DNA from: JAFMKE01 sp037624485
GTDB taxonomy: Bacteria; Bacteroidota; Bacteroidia; Chitinophagales; UBA8649
Length of the DNA: 64,000 nt
Assembly (NCBI GenBank): GCA_037624485.1
Contig: JASJJC010000001.1
Span: forward strand, 19,884 to 83,883
Direction: 5' to 3'
Notes under the pieces: model-generated
The model's database searches: none
What the model saw: only the letters and a program-made list of their open reading frames with translations
What the model was told of the DNA's origin: nothing
Position numbers and translations under genes: made by a program
Shown here: piece by piece, positions 45,311-54,375 of the stretch
Numbering within the stretch: the stretch's first letter is position 1
Layout of the letters: each line of letters opens with the position of its first letter

Positions 45311-46293
45311 CCATTTTCTTTCAAGGTTCGAGGGCTATACTTCGAGGCCGTATTTGCAATAGCTTGGATATGCTCGGGAGTAGTACCACAACAACCACCA
45401 ACTATATTTAGTAAGCCTTCTTCCAAGAATACTTCAATTTGCCCTGCCATGTCCTGAGGACTTTCATCGTACTCACCAAATTCATTCGGTAAACCGGCAT
45501 TTGGATGAGCGCTAACGCCAAAAGAAGATTTATCGGCTAAAACCTTTAGGTATGGTCTAAGTTGCTTTGCACCTAAGGCACAGTTTAGTCCAACGCTGAA
45601 TAGGGGAGCATGCTGAATAGAAATTAAAAATGCTTCAGTAGTTTGACCGCTTAATGTTCTTCCACTCGCATCTGTAATCGTACCAGAAATCATAATTGGC
45701 AGGCTAATATTGTTTTCCAAATAATACTCCTGAATGGCAAATAGAGCAGCTTTTGCATTGAGTGTATCAAAAACCGTTTCTACCAATAAGACATCTACTC
45801 CTCCGTCAATAAGTCCTTTCACCTGAAATTTATAAGCATCTTTTAATTCATCAAAAGTTACAGCTCGATATCCTGGATTATTCACATCTGGTGATAATGA
45901 GGCCGTTCTATTGGTTGGGCCAATGCTTCCTGCAACAAATTTATCTGTAAACTCACTGGCAACTTCTTTTGCGATTTTTGCAGATTGAAAGTTGATTTCG
46001 TATACATCATCAGCATTTAACCCATAGTCTTCTTGAGCAATCGTAGTTCCACTAAAGGTATTCGTTTCGATGATGTCCGCTCCAGCATTAAGGTATTGTC
46101 GATGAATATCTTTTATAATTGATGGTCGAGAAATTGATAATAAATCGTTATTCCCTTTTAATGGGAAGGTGTGATTTTTAAATCTTTCACCTCGAAAATC
46201 TTCTTCAGTTAAGGGGTGCCGCTGAATCATGGTGCCCATGGCACCATCAAGAATAAGGATTTTCTGATTTGCTATTTTTTTAATATCCGCCAT
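45307..46293 (-). CDS. Homocysteine S-methyltransferase domain protein (MetH N-terminal half)
   Basis: 328 residues, only the homocysteine-binding domain of cobalamin-dependent methionine synthase. Motifs are ILDGAMGTMIQ near the N-terminus, ETNTFSGT, VGLNCALGA, and GGCCGTTPEHI, whose three Cys bind the zinc that activates homocysteine. In many Bacteroidota, MetH is split into this part and a separate folate/B12 part. That second half usually lies next to it but is absent here. It is divergent from metF (104 bp gap), which makes its methyl donor, consistent with the methionine cycle. Confidence 0.9.
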   Translation of the reverse strand: MADIKKIANQKILILDGAMGTMIQRHPLTEEDFRGERFKNHTFPLKGNNDLLSISRPSIIKDIHRQYLNAGADIIETNTFSGTTIAQEDYGLNADDVYEINFQSAKIAKEVASEFTDKFVAGSIGPTNRTASLSPDVNNPGYRAVTFDELKDAYKFQVKGLIDGGVDVLLVETVFDTLNAKAALFAIQEYYLENNISLPIMISGTITDASGRTLSGQTTEAFLISIQHAPLFSVGLNCALGAKQLRPYLKVLADKSSFGVSAHPNAGLPNEFGEYDESPQDMAGQIEVFLEEGLLNIVGGCCGTTPEHIQAIANTASKYSPRTLKENG

Positions 46294-46385
46294 AATATTG
46301 ATAGGGAGTAAGGCCTATAGTCAAAGCTTTCTCATTAAGTAAGTGTGAAATTACTCAAAAAATTGATTTTGATATGAACAAGATG

Positions 46386-46393
46386 TAAATTTG
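46386..46393 (+). promoter_or_regulatory. -7 element upstream of metF
   Basis: TAAATTTG lies 4 bases before the metF ATG at 46398, with a TTG at 46363-46365 as a possible -33. The message would be nearly leaderless. Confidence 0.45.
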
Positions 46394-46397
46394 CACT

Positions 46398-47354
46398 ATG
46401 AAAGTAATTGATTTAATCAATCAGACTAAAAAAACCTTGTTTTCTTTGGAGGTACTCCCACCAATGAAAGGTAAAAATATTAATGATTTGTATAAGGTGC
46501 TGGACCCTTTAATGGAGTTTAAACCTCCATTTGTTGACGTCACTTATCACCGAGAGGAAATTACTTATCGAAAAAACTCGGATGGTACATTGCGTCAAAT
46601 ACCAGTACGAAAAAGACCAGGAACGGTAGGTATTTGCGCTGCAATTATGAATAAATACCAGGTGGAGGCTGTTCCACACTTAATTTGTGGAGGGTTTACT
46701 AAAGAAGAGACAGAGGATGCTCTTTTTTCTCTTTATTATTTGGGTATAGAGAATGTATTGATCATCAAGGGAGATGAGATCGGCAAGTCCGAGTATCACA
46801 TCCAAGATCGAGTAAATAGGAATATTTATGCGGTTGATTTGGTCGACCAAGTACATAAAATGAATAAAGGACAATTTTTACACGAGGAAACCATCTCAGA
46901 TTTTCATACAAATTTTTGTGCAGGTGTTGCTGGCTATCCAGAAAAACACTTTGAGGCTCCAAATTTAAATAGTGATTTAAAATACCTTAAAGCAAAGGTA
47001 GATGCAGGAGCTGATTACATTGTTACGCAGATGTTTTTTGACAATAAGAAATATTTTGAATTTGTGGATAAATGCAGAAAATTTGGAATTAATGTTCCAG
47101 TTATTCCAGGCTTGAAACCTATAGCAACTCAGAACCATTTAAATGTGTTGCCAAGTATGTTTCACATTGATATTCCGGAAGAATTGCAAAAGGAAGTAGA
47201 TAAGTGTAAGGATAATAAAGGGGTTAAGCAGGTAGGAATAGAATGGGCAATTCAACAAAGTAAAGAGTTGAAGAATGCCAATGTACCATGTATCCACTAT
47301 TATACGATGAGTAGAAGTGAAAATACTGCGGCGATAGCTCGGGAAGTTTTCTAG
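46398..47354 (+). CDS. metF: 5,10-methylenetetrahydrofolate reductase
   Basis: 318 residues, a beta/alpha barrel flavoprotein. FSLEVLPPMKG replaces the usual FSFEFFPPK start, FVDVTYHREE and HLICGGFTKEE follow, and QMFFDNKKYFEFVDKCR with GLKPI is near the C-terminal part. It reduces methylene-THF to 5-methyl-THF, the methyl source for methionine synthase. It is divergent from the MetH half. Confidence 0.93.
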   Translation: MKVIDLINQTKKTLFSLEVLPPMKGKNINDLYKVLDPLMEFKPPFVDVTYHREEITYRKNSDGTLRQIPVRKRPGTVGICAAIMNKYQVEAVPHLICGGFTKEETEDALFSLYYLGIENVLIIKGDEIGKSEYHIQDRVNRNIYAVDLVDQVHKMNKGQFLHEETISDFHTNFCAGVAGYPEKHFEAPNLNSDLKYLKAKVDAGADYIVTQMFFDNKKYFEFVDKCRKFGINVPVIPGLKPIATQNHLNVLPSMFHIDIPEELQKEVDKCKDNKGVKQVGIEWAIQQSKELKNANVPCIHYYTMSRSENTAAIAREVF

Positions 47355-47590
47355 TTGTTGCGATGCTTTGTAGCTTCACGATGACTTCGCTTAGCAAGAG
47401 CTATTTGGTCAATAAATTCACATATCTTATAGGGAGTGGTATAAGCCCGTTGCTTAAATGCTCATCCGATTGACTTTTAAATAAAAAACTCTTTTTAGTT
47501 CGAATACTTTACTGTCCTTTTCGATATTTTTTCTTTTTCAAGAGTGATAATTAGCTCATTTTAGAACTTCATAATCTGTATTTTTGTAAG
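47355..47590. other. Intergenic region without a recognised feature
   Basis: 236 bases between metF and recO. No open frame of protein-like composition, no tRNA fold and no strong hairpin with a T run was seen. Its right end holds the recO promoter match at 47579-47586. Confidence 0.4.
47579..47586 (+). promoter_or_regulatory. -7 element upstream of recO
   Basis: TATTTTTG lies 4 bases before the recO ATG at 47591. Confidence 0.4.
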
Positions 47591-48298
47591 ATGCTAGTTG
47601 CCACCAAAGGGATTGTTTTCAAAAGTATCAAGTTTCAAGAAACAAGCTTAATCGTTAAAATATTAACGGAAACACATGGCTTACAAACCTTTATGATAAA
47701 AGGGGTGAGAAGCGTTAAGGCGAATGGCAAAGCAGCAAATTTCCAATCAGGAATGCTGCTTGATCTGATTATGTATTACCAAGATCACAAGAGTTTTCAA
47801 TCTTTGAGGGAGTATAAAAGCACATATATCTATACGTCTGTCATGGATGATATTCGTAAATCTTGTGTGTTAATGTTTTTAATAGAAGTTTTATCAAACT
47901 GTGTGCAAGAGGATAAAGAAGATAATCAGTTGTATTCCTTTATCGCTAATTCCCTGATTAATTTTGACAATAATGATTTTGAAGTAAATTTCCATTTGTA
48001 TTTTTTACTAGAGTTTATGAAATATTTAGGGATTTACCCTAGTGGACAAAGAACCCAAACACAACCAAGGTTTAGTTTAAAAGATGGCGATTTTACTAGT
48101 TTTTCGTCATCCAATCCTTTTATTCTTTCGGATAGCCAGTCTATTTTATGGAATCAATTACTGCATGAGGAAGGACTGATATTGAATAAAGAAGAGCGAA
48201 AAGAAGTCCTAAATATTATTCTTAATTACTACACCTTTCATATCGAAAATTTTAAAGGAATTAAAAGTTTAAAGGTTTTAGAATCTATTTTAGCATAA
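47591..48298 (+). CDS. recO: DNA repair protein RecO
   Basis: 235 residues. The N-terminal OB-fold has TKGIVFKSIKFQETSLIVKILTE, typical of RecO, followed by VRSVKANGKAANFQSGMLLDL. The C-terminal helical part is divergent and lacks the zinc cysteines of some RecO proteins, which is usual in this phylum. With RecR it loads RecA on SSB-covered DNA in the RecF pathway. Confidence 0.9.
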   Translation: MLVATKGIVFKSIKFQETSLIVKILTETHGLQTFMIKGVRSVKANGKAANFQSGMLLDLIMYYQDHKSFQSLREYKSTYIYTSVMDDIRKSCVLMFLIEVLSNCVQEDKEDNQLYSFIANSLINFDNNDFEVNFHLYFLLEFMKYLGIYPSGQRTQTQPRFSLKDGDFTSFSSSNPFILSDSQSILWNQLLHEEGLILNKEERKEVLNIILNYYTFHIENFKGIKSLKVLESILA

Positions 48299-48435
48299 TT
48301 TGATATTGTACAAATTAGTACTCACTTAACAAATTAGGTTGGAAACCATTATGTTGGATTACGCTGTTTCTTAAAGCTAGTCACTTATTTTAGCACTTTG
48401 AACGCTATAGAGTTAATCTCGCTTAAACAGTTGTA

Positions 48436-49413
48436 ATGCTAAAAATAGGTGTACTTGGTGCAGGACATTTAGGAAAAATTCACATGAAGCTTATCAATGA
48501 AATTGATGTGCTTGAATTAGTGGGTTTCTATGACCCCAATGATAGTAATGCTCAGAAGGCAGAGGAAAAGCTGCAGGTGAAACGATATACGGATTTAGAA
48601 GAACTCATTCATTCTTGCGATGCTATAGATATTGTTACTTCCACCATTTCTCATTTTGAGTGTGCGCGTTTGGTTTTAAAAAACACTAAGCACGTATTCA
48701 TTGAGAAACCGATGACATCAACATTGGAAGAGGCATTTCAACTTGTTGAGTTAATTAAAGAGGCAAATGTAAAGGCTCAAATTGGACATGTGGAACGATT
48801 TAATCCAGCATTTTTAGCGGTTAAAGATTATGCTTTTGATCCCATGTTTATTGAAACCCATCGATTAGCTCAATTTAACCCAAGAGGAACTGATGTCTCA
48901 GTTATTCATGATTTAATGATTCATGATATAGATATTATTCTCAAATTGGTCAATGCGAATGTAAAAAACATACATGCTTCTGGAGTTCCAATTATTAGTG
49001 ACTCACCAGATATCGCAAATGCACGTATTGAATTTGATAATGGATGTGTGGCTAATGTTACCGCCAGTAGATTGTCTGTAAAAAACATGCGCAAAACAAG
49101 GATCTTTCAGCGTGATTCATATGTGAGTATTGATTTCTTAGAAAAGAAAACGGAGATATTCAAACTATACAACGAGCAGCCAAGTGATATAAATACTTTT
49201 GAGCTAGACCTTGGAGAAAATAAACAAAAGAAGTATATCCATTTTGATACGCCAGAAATTATACCTGTCAATTCGATTAAAATGGAGCTGGAGTCCTTTG
49301 CTAACAGCATCTATCAGAATAAAGAAACGGAGGTTACGGCAATGGATGGTCTTAAAGCTATGGAGGTTGCTTATGGAGTTTTAGATAAAATTCAGCGGCT
49401 GAATATTATTTAA
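48436..49413 (+). CDS. Gfo/Idh/MocA family oxidoreductase
   Basis: 325 residues. The N-terminal Rossmann part is IGVLGAGHLGKIHMKLI (glycine-rich loop at about 4-10), followed by CDAIDIVTSTISHF and VFIEKPMTSTLEEA, whose EKP motif is a hallmark. The C-terminal sheet domain has HDLMIHDIDIIL with the conserved Asp-His pair. Members oxidise or reduce sugars or related compounds with NAD(P). The substrate is unknown. It precedes a lipoprotein and a polysaccharide initiation transferase, so a surface-glycan role is possible. Confidence 0.87.
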   Translation: MLKIGVLGAGHLGKIHMKLINEIDVLELVGFYDPNDSNAQKAEEKLQVKRYTDLEELIHSCDAIDIVTSTISHFECARLVLKNTKHVFIEKPMTSTLEEAFQLVELIKEANVKAQIGHVERFNPAFLAVKDYAFDPMFIETHRLAQFNPRGTDVSVIHDLMIHDIDIILKLVNANVKNIHASGVPIISDSPDIANARIEFDNGCVANVTASRLSVKNMRKTRIFQRDSYVSIDFLEKKTEIFKLYNEQPSDINTFELDLGENKQKKYIHFDTPEIIPVNSIKMELESFANSIYQNKETEVTAMDGLKAMEVAYGVLDKIQRLNII

Positions 49414-49414
49414 T

Positions 49415-49422
49415 TATTTTTG
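49415..49422 (+). promoter_or_regulatory. -7 element upstream of the lipoprotein gene at 49448
   Basis: TATTTTTG lies 26 bases before the ATG at 49448, in the short gap after the oxidoreductase. Confidence 0.35.
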
Positions 49423-49447
49423 TCGTTCAGTAAGACAAGAATGCTCC

Positions 49448-50278
49448 ATGATTTCATTTAAAAGACAGTTTATATTATTAATCAGCCTAATTCTAATTAC
49501 GGCTTGTTCTAAGGCCCCTAATTCTGGGATTCCTGCGTATATTCAAATCGATTCGCTTCGTGTTAATGCTAAGGTTGGTCAAGGCTCTTCTTCTCAATTG
49601 ATAAGCACCCTATGGATTGAAAGTGAAGGAGAAAATGTGGGTCCATATGAATTGCCTGTTCTAGCTCCTGTATTAGTGAGCGGAGAGCGACAGGTGATTT
49701 TGAATGCAGGTGTTTTTATGAAGGGTGATTATTTCAATAGAGAAATTTATCCAGCATACCAGCCTTACAAGACCACAGTAGTTTTGAATCCAGAGGAAAC
49801 AGTTGTTATTAATCCAGTTTTTGAGTATTATGATGAAACAGAATTCCCCTTAAATGAAGATTTTGAAAATGGTAATATCTTCGGAGTCTTAAATCGCACT
49901 TCTTTAGGGGATACAAATAATATTGAAGGTCGGGCTTTGTGGATACAACTTGACAATACGAACCCCCTGGTTCGAGGGGTAACAAGTTCGCCAGTTGACA
50001 TCACACCGCTTAAAAGAGTATATATTGAAATGGAATACAAAGGAGATGTTGATTTTGGATTGGGGATTGAAACTTTGCAAGGTGGCGTGGTTGGTCAATC
50101 GGGTTATATAGATAGGATTTTTGCATCAGAAGATTGGTATAAAATATATTATGACATATCGAACTTAGTAAATTCCTTATCTGCTGAAAATTTTAATTTT
50201 TTCATTGAGGTTGAAAAATTGGAAGATGTTGATGAATCGAATTTGTACATCGATAATTTTAAAATTGTCGTCATATAA
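49448..50278 (+). CDS. Lipoprotein of unknown function in a glycan locus
   Basis: 276 residues. The signal ends ILITAC, so Cys20 is lipidated. The mature part is rich in beta strands and looks like two sandwich domains: a first with ESEGENVGPYELPVLAPVLV, and a second starting EDFENGNIFGVLNRTSLG, where GRALWIQLDN is reminiscent of carbohydrate-binding jelly-rolls. No catalytic site is seen. Its stop overlaps the ATG of the sugar transferase as TAATG, so the two are translationally coupled. Confidence 0.75.
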   Translation: MISFKRQFILLISLILITACSKAPNSGIPAYIQIDSLRVNAKVGQGSSSQLISTLWIESEGENVGPYELPVLAPVLVSGERQVILNAGVFMKGDYFNREIYPAYQPYKTTVVLNPEETVVINPVFEYYDETEFPLNEDFENGNIFGVLNRTSLGDTNNIEGRALWIQLDNTNPLVRGVTSSPVDITPLKRVYIEMEYKGDVDFGLGIETLQGGVVGQSGYIDRIFASEDWYKIYYDISNLVNSLSAENFNFFIEVEKLEDVDESNLYIDNFKIVVI

Positions 50279-51693
50279 TGTCAAGAAAGGGGAATTTCAA
50301 TAGTGCTTTTTTTAAAATTCTAGATTGGTTAGCCGCCTTGATAGCCTGGTTAATTTTCTTCATTTTTAGAAGGAGTTATGTAGACAATTACATATTCGAA
50401 TTCTCTCAGCTATTGAGTGATAAAAATTTCAATCTAGGCTTATTACTATTGCCTCTTGTTTGGGTTCTTTGGTACAGCTTTACTGGTCAGTACTACAAAT
50501 CTTATCGTCAATCGAGGTTGAAAACTATTTTTAGAACCTTTTGGCAGTCATTATTAGGTGTTTTAGCTATATTTTTTATCCTTTTACTCGATGATAATGT
50601 AACAATCTATACGAAGTACTATGCTACATTTTCCTTTTTATTAATTGCTCATTTTTCTTTGACAGTTATAAGCAGGGTCATTATGCTTACTATCATTAAA
50701 GACAGAATGGCAAAGGGTGAAATTTTGATAAATGCGATTATTGTAGGGAGTTCATTTAAGGCGTATCAGTTTTTTGAAGAATTCAAAGCGAATCCACAGG
50801 TCTACGGTTATAACATCAAGGGTTTGGTAGTGCTTGATGATAAAAGTAAACAAATAAGAGAAGAGCTACCTGTGCTGGGAAATGTAGATCAACTGGAAGC
50901 AATCTGTGAAGAACTGAATATTGAGGATGTTATTATTGCAGTTGAACAAAAGGAGCATACTTTTATTAATCGAATTATCATCAGTCTTTCCTTACGGAAG
51001 GTCTTTATTCGAATAATTCCGGATTTATACGATATACTTGCTGGATCAGTGAGCATGAGTGAGGTGGTCGGTGCGCCTTTAATTGATATTTATCCTGATG
51101 CTATGCAACCATGGCAACAGCATACTAAAAGAATACTAGATGCATCGGTTGCTCTTTTTGCTATTGTTTTACTTATTCCAATATTCTTGTTAGTTGCGCT
51201 GCTTATCAAAGTTAGCGACGGTGGAAGTATTATATACTTTCAGCGAAGAGTAGGCCTAGGCGGAATGCTATTTAGATTGTATAAGTTTCGGTCTATGAGC
51301 GACAATGCAGAGCCGAATGGGCCTGCATTGTCGTCAGATTATGATGAGCGCATAACTCCTTTGGGTAAAGTGATGCGGAAGTGGAGAATAGATGAATTGC
51401 CTCAGTTTTGGAATGTATTAAAAGGGGAGATGAGTCTAATTGGGCCTCGCCCAGAACGGGAACACTATATTCAAGAAATGAGTGATATTGCACCTCAGGT
51501 AAAGCATCTGCAGCGAGTTAAACCTGGCCTTACCTCTTTGGGAATGGTTAAATATGGCTATGCTCAAAATGTAGAGGAAATGATTGAGCGTTTAAAATAT
51601 GATATTATATATATTGAAAAAAGGTCTTTGGGACTAGATTTTAAGGTGTTTTTATACACTATTGTTACCTTACTAAGGGGAAGAGGGAAGTAG
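50278..51693 (+). CDS. Polyprenyl glycosylphosphotransferase (exopolysaccharide initiation)
   Basis: 471 residues. Four to five N-terminal membrane helices, a CoA-binding-like Rossmann middle domain (INAIIVGSSFKAYQFFEEF), another membrane helix (ASVALFAIVLLIPIFLLVALL), and the C-terminal bacterial sugar transferase domain with YKFRSM, RKWRIDELPQFWNVLKGEMSLIGPRPER and KPGLTSLG. It puts the first sugar phosphate on undecaprenyl phosphate at the inner membrane. No other glycosyltransferase genes are adjacent. Confidence 0.92.
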   Translation: MSRKGNFNSAFFKILDWLAALIAWLIFFIFRRSYVDNYIFEFSQLLSDKNFNLGLLLLPLVWVLWYSFTGQYYKSYRQSRLKTIFRTFWQSLLGVLAIFFILLLDDNVTIYTKYYATFSFLLIAHFSLTVISRVIMLTIIKDRMAKGEILINAIIVGSSFKAYQFFEEFKANPQVYGYNIKGLVVLDDKSKQIREELPVLGNVDQLEAICEELNIEDVIIAVEQKEHTFINRIIISLSLRKVFIRIIPDLYDILAGSVSMSEVVGAPLIDIYPDAMQPWQQHTKRILDASVALFAIVLLIPIFLLVALLIKVSDGGSIIYFQRRVGLGGMLFRLYKFRSMSDNAEPNGPALSSDYDERITPLGKVMRKWRIDELPQFWNVLKGEMSLIGPRPEREHYIQEMSDIAPQVKHLQRVKPGLTSLGMVKYGYAQNVEEMIERLKYDIIYIEKRSLGLDFKVFLYTIVTLLRGRGK

Positions 51694-51700
51694 CTAAGGC

Positions 51701-52015
51701 TTATTCTAATAATTTAATAACTCGTTCATACTTTGCTTTGTTTTCATAGCTTAAAGCCGATTGACTCACCTTCATTTTTTCATTTTCAGAAAGACTAAGG
51801 CTCAGACTTACTCTTTTTTCGTTTTCAGCAGGAGAATATTCAAAACTGACTATATCTAGTTGGTTTTTTAAAACATCATCTAATCCTTGAATCATATAAT
51901 CTTGTAAATAATCTTGAGAATTGGTAATGTTGCCTCCAATACTCCCAAAAGAGGATGTTAGTTTAGATGAAAATGTCTCGTAATTTGGCGCATTAATTTT
52001 GATAGGCAACAGCAC
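51701..52015 (-). CDS. Small protein of unknown function overlapping the beta-helix gene
   Basis: 104 residues from a GTG start at 52015, overlapping the end of the upstream beta-helix lipoprotein gene by 23 bases in another frame. Sequence features are serine-rich stretches (SSKLTSSFGSIGG), an amphipathic LSLSLSENEKMK stretch and a charged C-terminus. No signal peptide or known motif is present. It may be an independent gene coupled to its neighbour, or the displaced tail of that gene after a frameshift. Confidence 0.45.
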   Translation of the reverse strand: MLLPIKINAPNYETFSSKLTSSFGSIGGNITNSQDYLQDYMIQGLDDVLKNQLDIVSFEYSPAENEKRVSLSLSLSENEKMKVSQSALSYENKAKYERVIKLLE

Positions 52016-53402
52016 CGATATCTTTAGGAGAATTATGAGATTTACAATATAAATCTTCAGTCAATCCATTCGCAAGACCAGCTCCAACACAAGGCGAATT
52101 GATAGATAGAGAAAAAGCATTATCTGCGGTAAAATCAAATGAAGGACCCATGTCAGTAATACAATTGATGTAGGTTGAAGTGTCCGTATTTAAAGTGGTG
52201 CGCAATAGACAGTTTTCAAACAGGAAATTAAAGGAGGCTGCATTTTCATTATTGAGTAAAATCTCATTGCTTTTTCCTCCATAAATAATGCAATTGGAAA
52301 AATTAGCTTGCTCGAGGTCTCCATAACTACCTTGAGTGCCATTGCTTGCAAAATTAGATAGCGCCACTGCCTCATTTTGTCCTGTACCACTAAATGTGCA
52401 GTTCTCAAATTGATAACTTCCTCCCATGGCAAGTGTTGCTAAGCTCTTGTTGGCATCATTAAATAAGCAATTGCTTGCCGTAAGCTGACTGTTAAGGCAA
52501 AAAATACTGCTGTTGGAAGCGTGAAGAATTTGAACTTTATCTAAGTCGATGATTGGTTGATTACTAACTGAAAAATCTGTAAAGTCATCAAATATCCACC
52601 TGCCAGCGATCCCATAGGTGGCATTCTTAATACGCACATTATTGAAACTTCCGGTGGCACCATTTCTCAAAATAACACCTAACCATAATCCGGGTGTTGT
52701 GGCAAATTCAAGTCCATTAGGCAAATCTTCCACTCGATCAGTTTGGAGGGTGACTGAATCTTGACATCCCGAAGTACCAATAATAACTGGCCCGTCACTA
52801 AAAATCGCACTGCCTTGATTGAAGTAGACTTCACATCCAGGTAAGATAGTCAAAGAGCCAAAAGCCTCCACGCCTACTCCGGGAAATGTGTCGGTTCGCA
52901 CGACCACATGCGGCTTGTCGTTTTGCCAAATAGAATCCCCTTCTATTATTTCACCGAAATGAAAATATGCATTTTGGCCCCAAGCTCTGAGGTAAGACTT
53001 TTGTTGAACACCGTTATAGCTGTAGCTGATTTCATCTAGAAGGACAAAGGGATTGTTCTGATTGTTGGGGTCGACAGTTACTTCCGCAAATATGTACACA
53101 TAATCTTGAGCAGGGATTTCCACATCTTGAATACTTGTTCCTGGAGTGCCATCTACATTTATTCGGAATTGGTTACCATTAAGTCCAGCTAAGCTAATTT
53201 CATCAATTTTTATGGCTTCTTTTAGCGGATTTTCCACTCTTAAATATCGAGTAACAGATCCGACGGTAGTGAAAACGGTATCAAAAGTTAGGGTATCGTT
53301 GGAAAAAGTAAGTATTTGGCCTTGACCACCATAGAAGCTATCTTTTTTACAAGAAAAAAGAAGAATAGACAAAACACTGATGTAAAAAATGATGTTTTTC
53401 AC
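51993..53402 (-). CDS. Lipoprotein with right-handed parallel beta-helix
   Basis: 469 residues from GTG 53402. The signal (NIIFYISVLSILLFSC) gives a lipidated Cys. An in-frame TTG at 53411 is not preferred because it lies inside the promoter match TACATTTG (minus 53416-53409). After a beta-sandwich-like N-terminal part (TLTFDTVFTTVGSVTRYLRV) there are many short strand-turn units such as NNVRIKNATYGI, SNCLFNDANKSLAT and ENCTFSGTG, the pattern of a parallel beta-helix. Such proteins often bind or degrade polysaccharides, but no lyase residues can be assigned. Confidence 0.75.
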   Translation of the reverse strand: MKNIIFYISVLSILLFSCKKDSFYGGQGQILTFSNDTLTFDTVFTTVGSVTRYLRVENPLKEAIKIDEISLAGLNGNQFRINVDGTPGTSIQDVEIPAQDYVYIFAEVTVDPNNQNNPFVLLDEISYSYNGVQQKSYLRAWGQNAYFHFGEIIEGDSIWQNDKPHVVVRTDTFPGVGVEAFGSLTILPGCEVYFNQGSAIFSDGPVIIGTSGCQDSVTLQTDRVEDLPNGLEFATTPGLWLGVILRNGATGSFNNVRIKNATYGIAGRWIFDDFTDFSVSNQPIIDLDKVQILHASNSSIFCLNSQLTASNCLFNDANKSLATLAMGGSYQFENCTFSGTGQNEAVALSNFASNGTQGSYGDLEQANFSNCIIYGGKSNEILLNNENAASFNFLFENCLLRTTLNTDTSTYINCITDMGPSFDFTADNAFSLSINSPCVGAGLANGLTEDLYCKSHNSPKDIGAVAYQN

Positions 53403-53408
53403 GAGAGA

Positions 53409-53416
53409 CAAATGTA
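53409..53416 (-). promoter_or_regulatory. -7 element for the beta-helix lipoprotein
   Basis: The minus strand reads TACATTTG ending 6 bases before GTG 53402. It argues for the GTG over the upstream TTG start. Confidence 0.4.
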
Positions 53417-53462
53417 ATTTTAAAAACTGAATTATTGTTTTTTTATTGCGTCGGTTTGTGTT

Positions 53463-54194
53463 TTAAACTTTGCAAGCCATGGTGAGAATGCTCAATTTTG
53501 TGCCTGTTAGTTTTAGTATCTGTTGGCCACAGGCTTCGAGAGTAGCGCCAGTAGTAAGCACATCATCAATAAGCAGAATATGTTTGTTTTGGATTGCGTC
53601 CTTTTTTGCTAAAGTGAAAATATTTGCTACATTTTCCCAGCGCTCCATTCGTGTGTTTCCAGTTTGAGAATTACTATGGCTGATGCGCGAGAGGGCGTTT
53701 TTTAAATAAGGTACTTGCCATGAAACACTTAAATGCTGAGCGAAAGTATGGCATTGGTTATAGCCTCTTTGTTTTTCCTTGCGCGGATGCAGCGGCACAA
53801 TTACGATAGCTTGAATAGTAGATGGGAAGGAGTGGTTAAGGTATCTTTGTATAGTTTGCTCGCTTAAAAAAGTGCCAATATCTTGACGATGACTATATTT
53901 TAGCAAATACATTAATTCTTGTGTCTTGGAGCATTTTTCCATAAATAATAAGCTATCCGCGTGTTGTATTTCCATTCTACCCCAAAACTTTTTGTGCAAA
54001 GGATTAATCTTAAGCTGGTGAAAATTGGTGTAGGGTAAAAAAATCAAACAGCTTAAGCATATAACCGATTGCTGGTTTTGAATATGATCTCCGCAACAAG
54101 GGCAAATTTTTGGATAGAACAATTCTTTCAAAGCAGATATACTCCTTTTAACTCTCGCACCTGTTTTCATCTTGCATGATATAAATTGATTCAT
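53463..54194 (-). CDS. comF: ComF family phosphoribosyltransferase-like protein
   Basis: 243 residues. An N-terminal zinc-ribbon-like region has CPCC and CLSC (near residues 31-51). The C-terminal phosphoribosyltransferase fold has IVIVPLHPRKEKQRGYNQC and the PRPP-binding loop ILLIDDVLTTGATLEAC. ComF proteins act in DNA uptake during competence and perhaps in recycling of DNA intermediates. A second in-frame ATG (residue 9, 54170) is an alternative start. Confidence 0.9.
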   Translation of the reverse strand: MNQFISCKMKTGARVKRSISALKELFYPKICPCCGDHIQNQQSVICLSCLIFLPYTNFHQLKINPLHKKFWGRMEIQHADSLLFMEKCSKTQELMYLLKYSHRQDIGTFLSEQTIQRYLNHSFPSTIQAIVIVPLHPRKEKQRGYNQCHTFAQHLSVSWQVPYLKNALSRISHSNSQTGNTRMERWENVANIFTLAKKDAIQNKHILLIDDVLTTGATLEACGQQILKLTGTKLSILTMACKV

Positions 54195-54272
54195 TTATAA
54201 AAACACCTAATGCGTGCAATTGGTAAGCGGGTGAGTATATGCCAAAAAAGGTTAAAGCCTTTTGATTTTTGG

Positions 54273-54303
54273 TTGAAGGGGGGAGATTTAGCGCATAATT
54301 TTG
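54273..54303 (+). promoter_or_regulatory. Promoter for the glycogen synthase-like/DUF4270/glmS operon
   Basis: TTG at 54273-54275 and TAATTTTG at 54296-54303 fit the -33/-7 pair. This fixes the first gene's start downstream at ATG 54376, leaving a leader of about 70 bases. Confidence 0.5.
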
Positions 54304-54375
54304 TATCTTTACAGTTCAATTTTTAAATGCCTAAGAAGGGTCAATGCCCTGTCTAAACAAACTCCCCGTTTAAAT

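Noticed and set aside
46294..46397. Possible S-adenosylmethionine or cobalamin riboswitch between the MetH half and metF
   Set aside because: The gap is only 104 bases with promoter matches and no multi-helix structure; metF is nearly leaderless.
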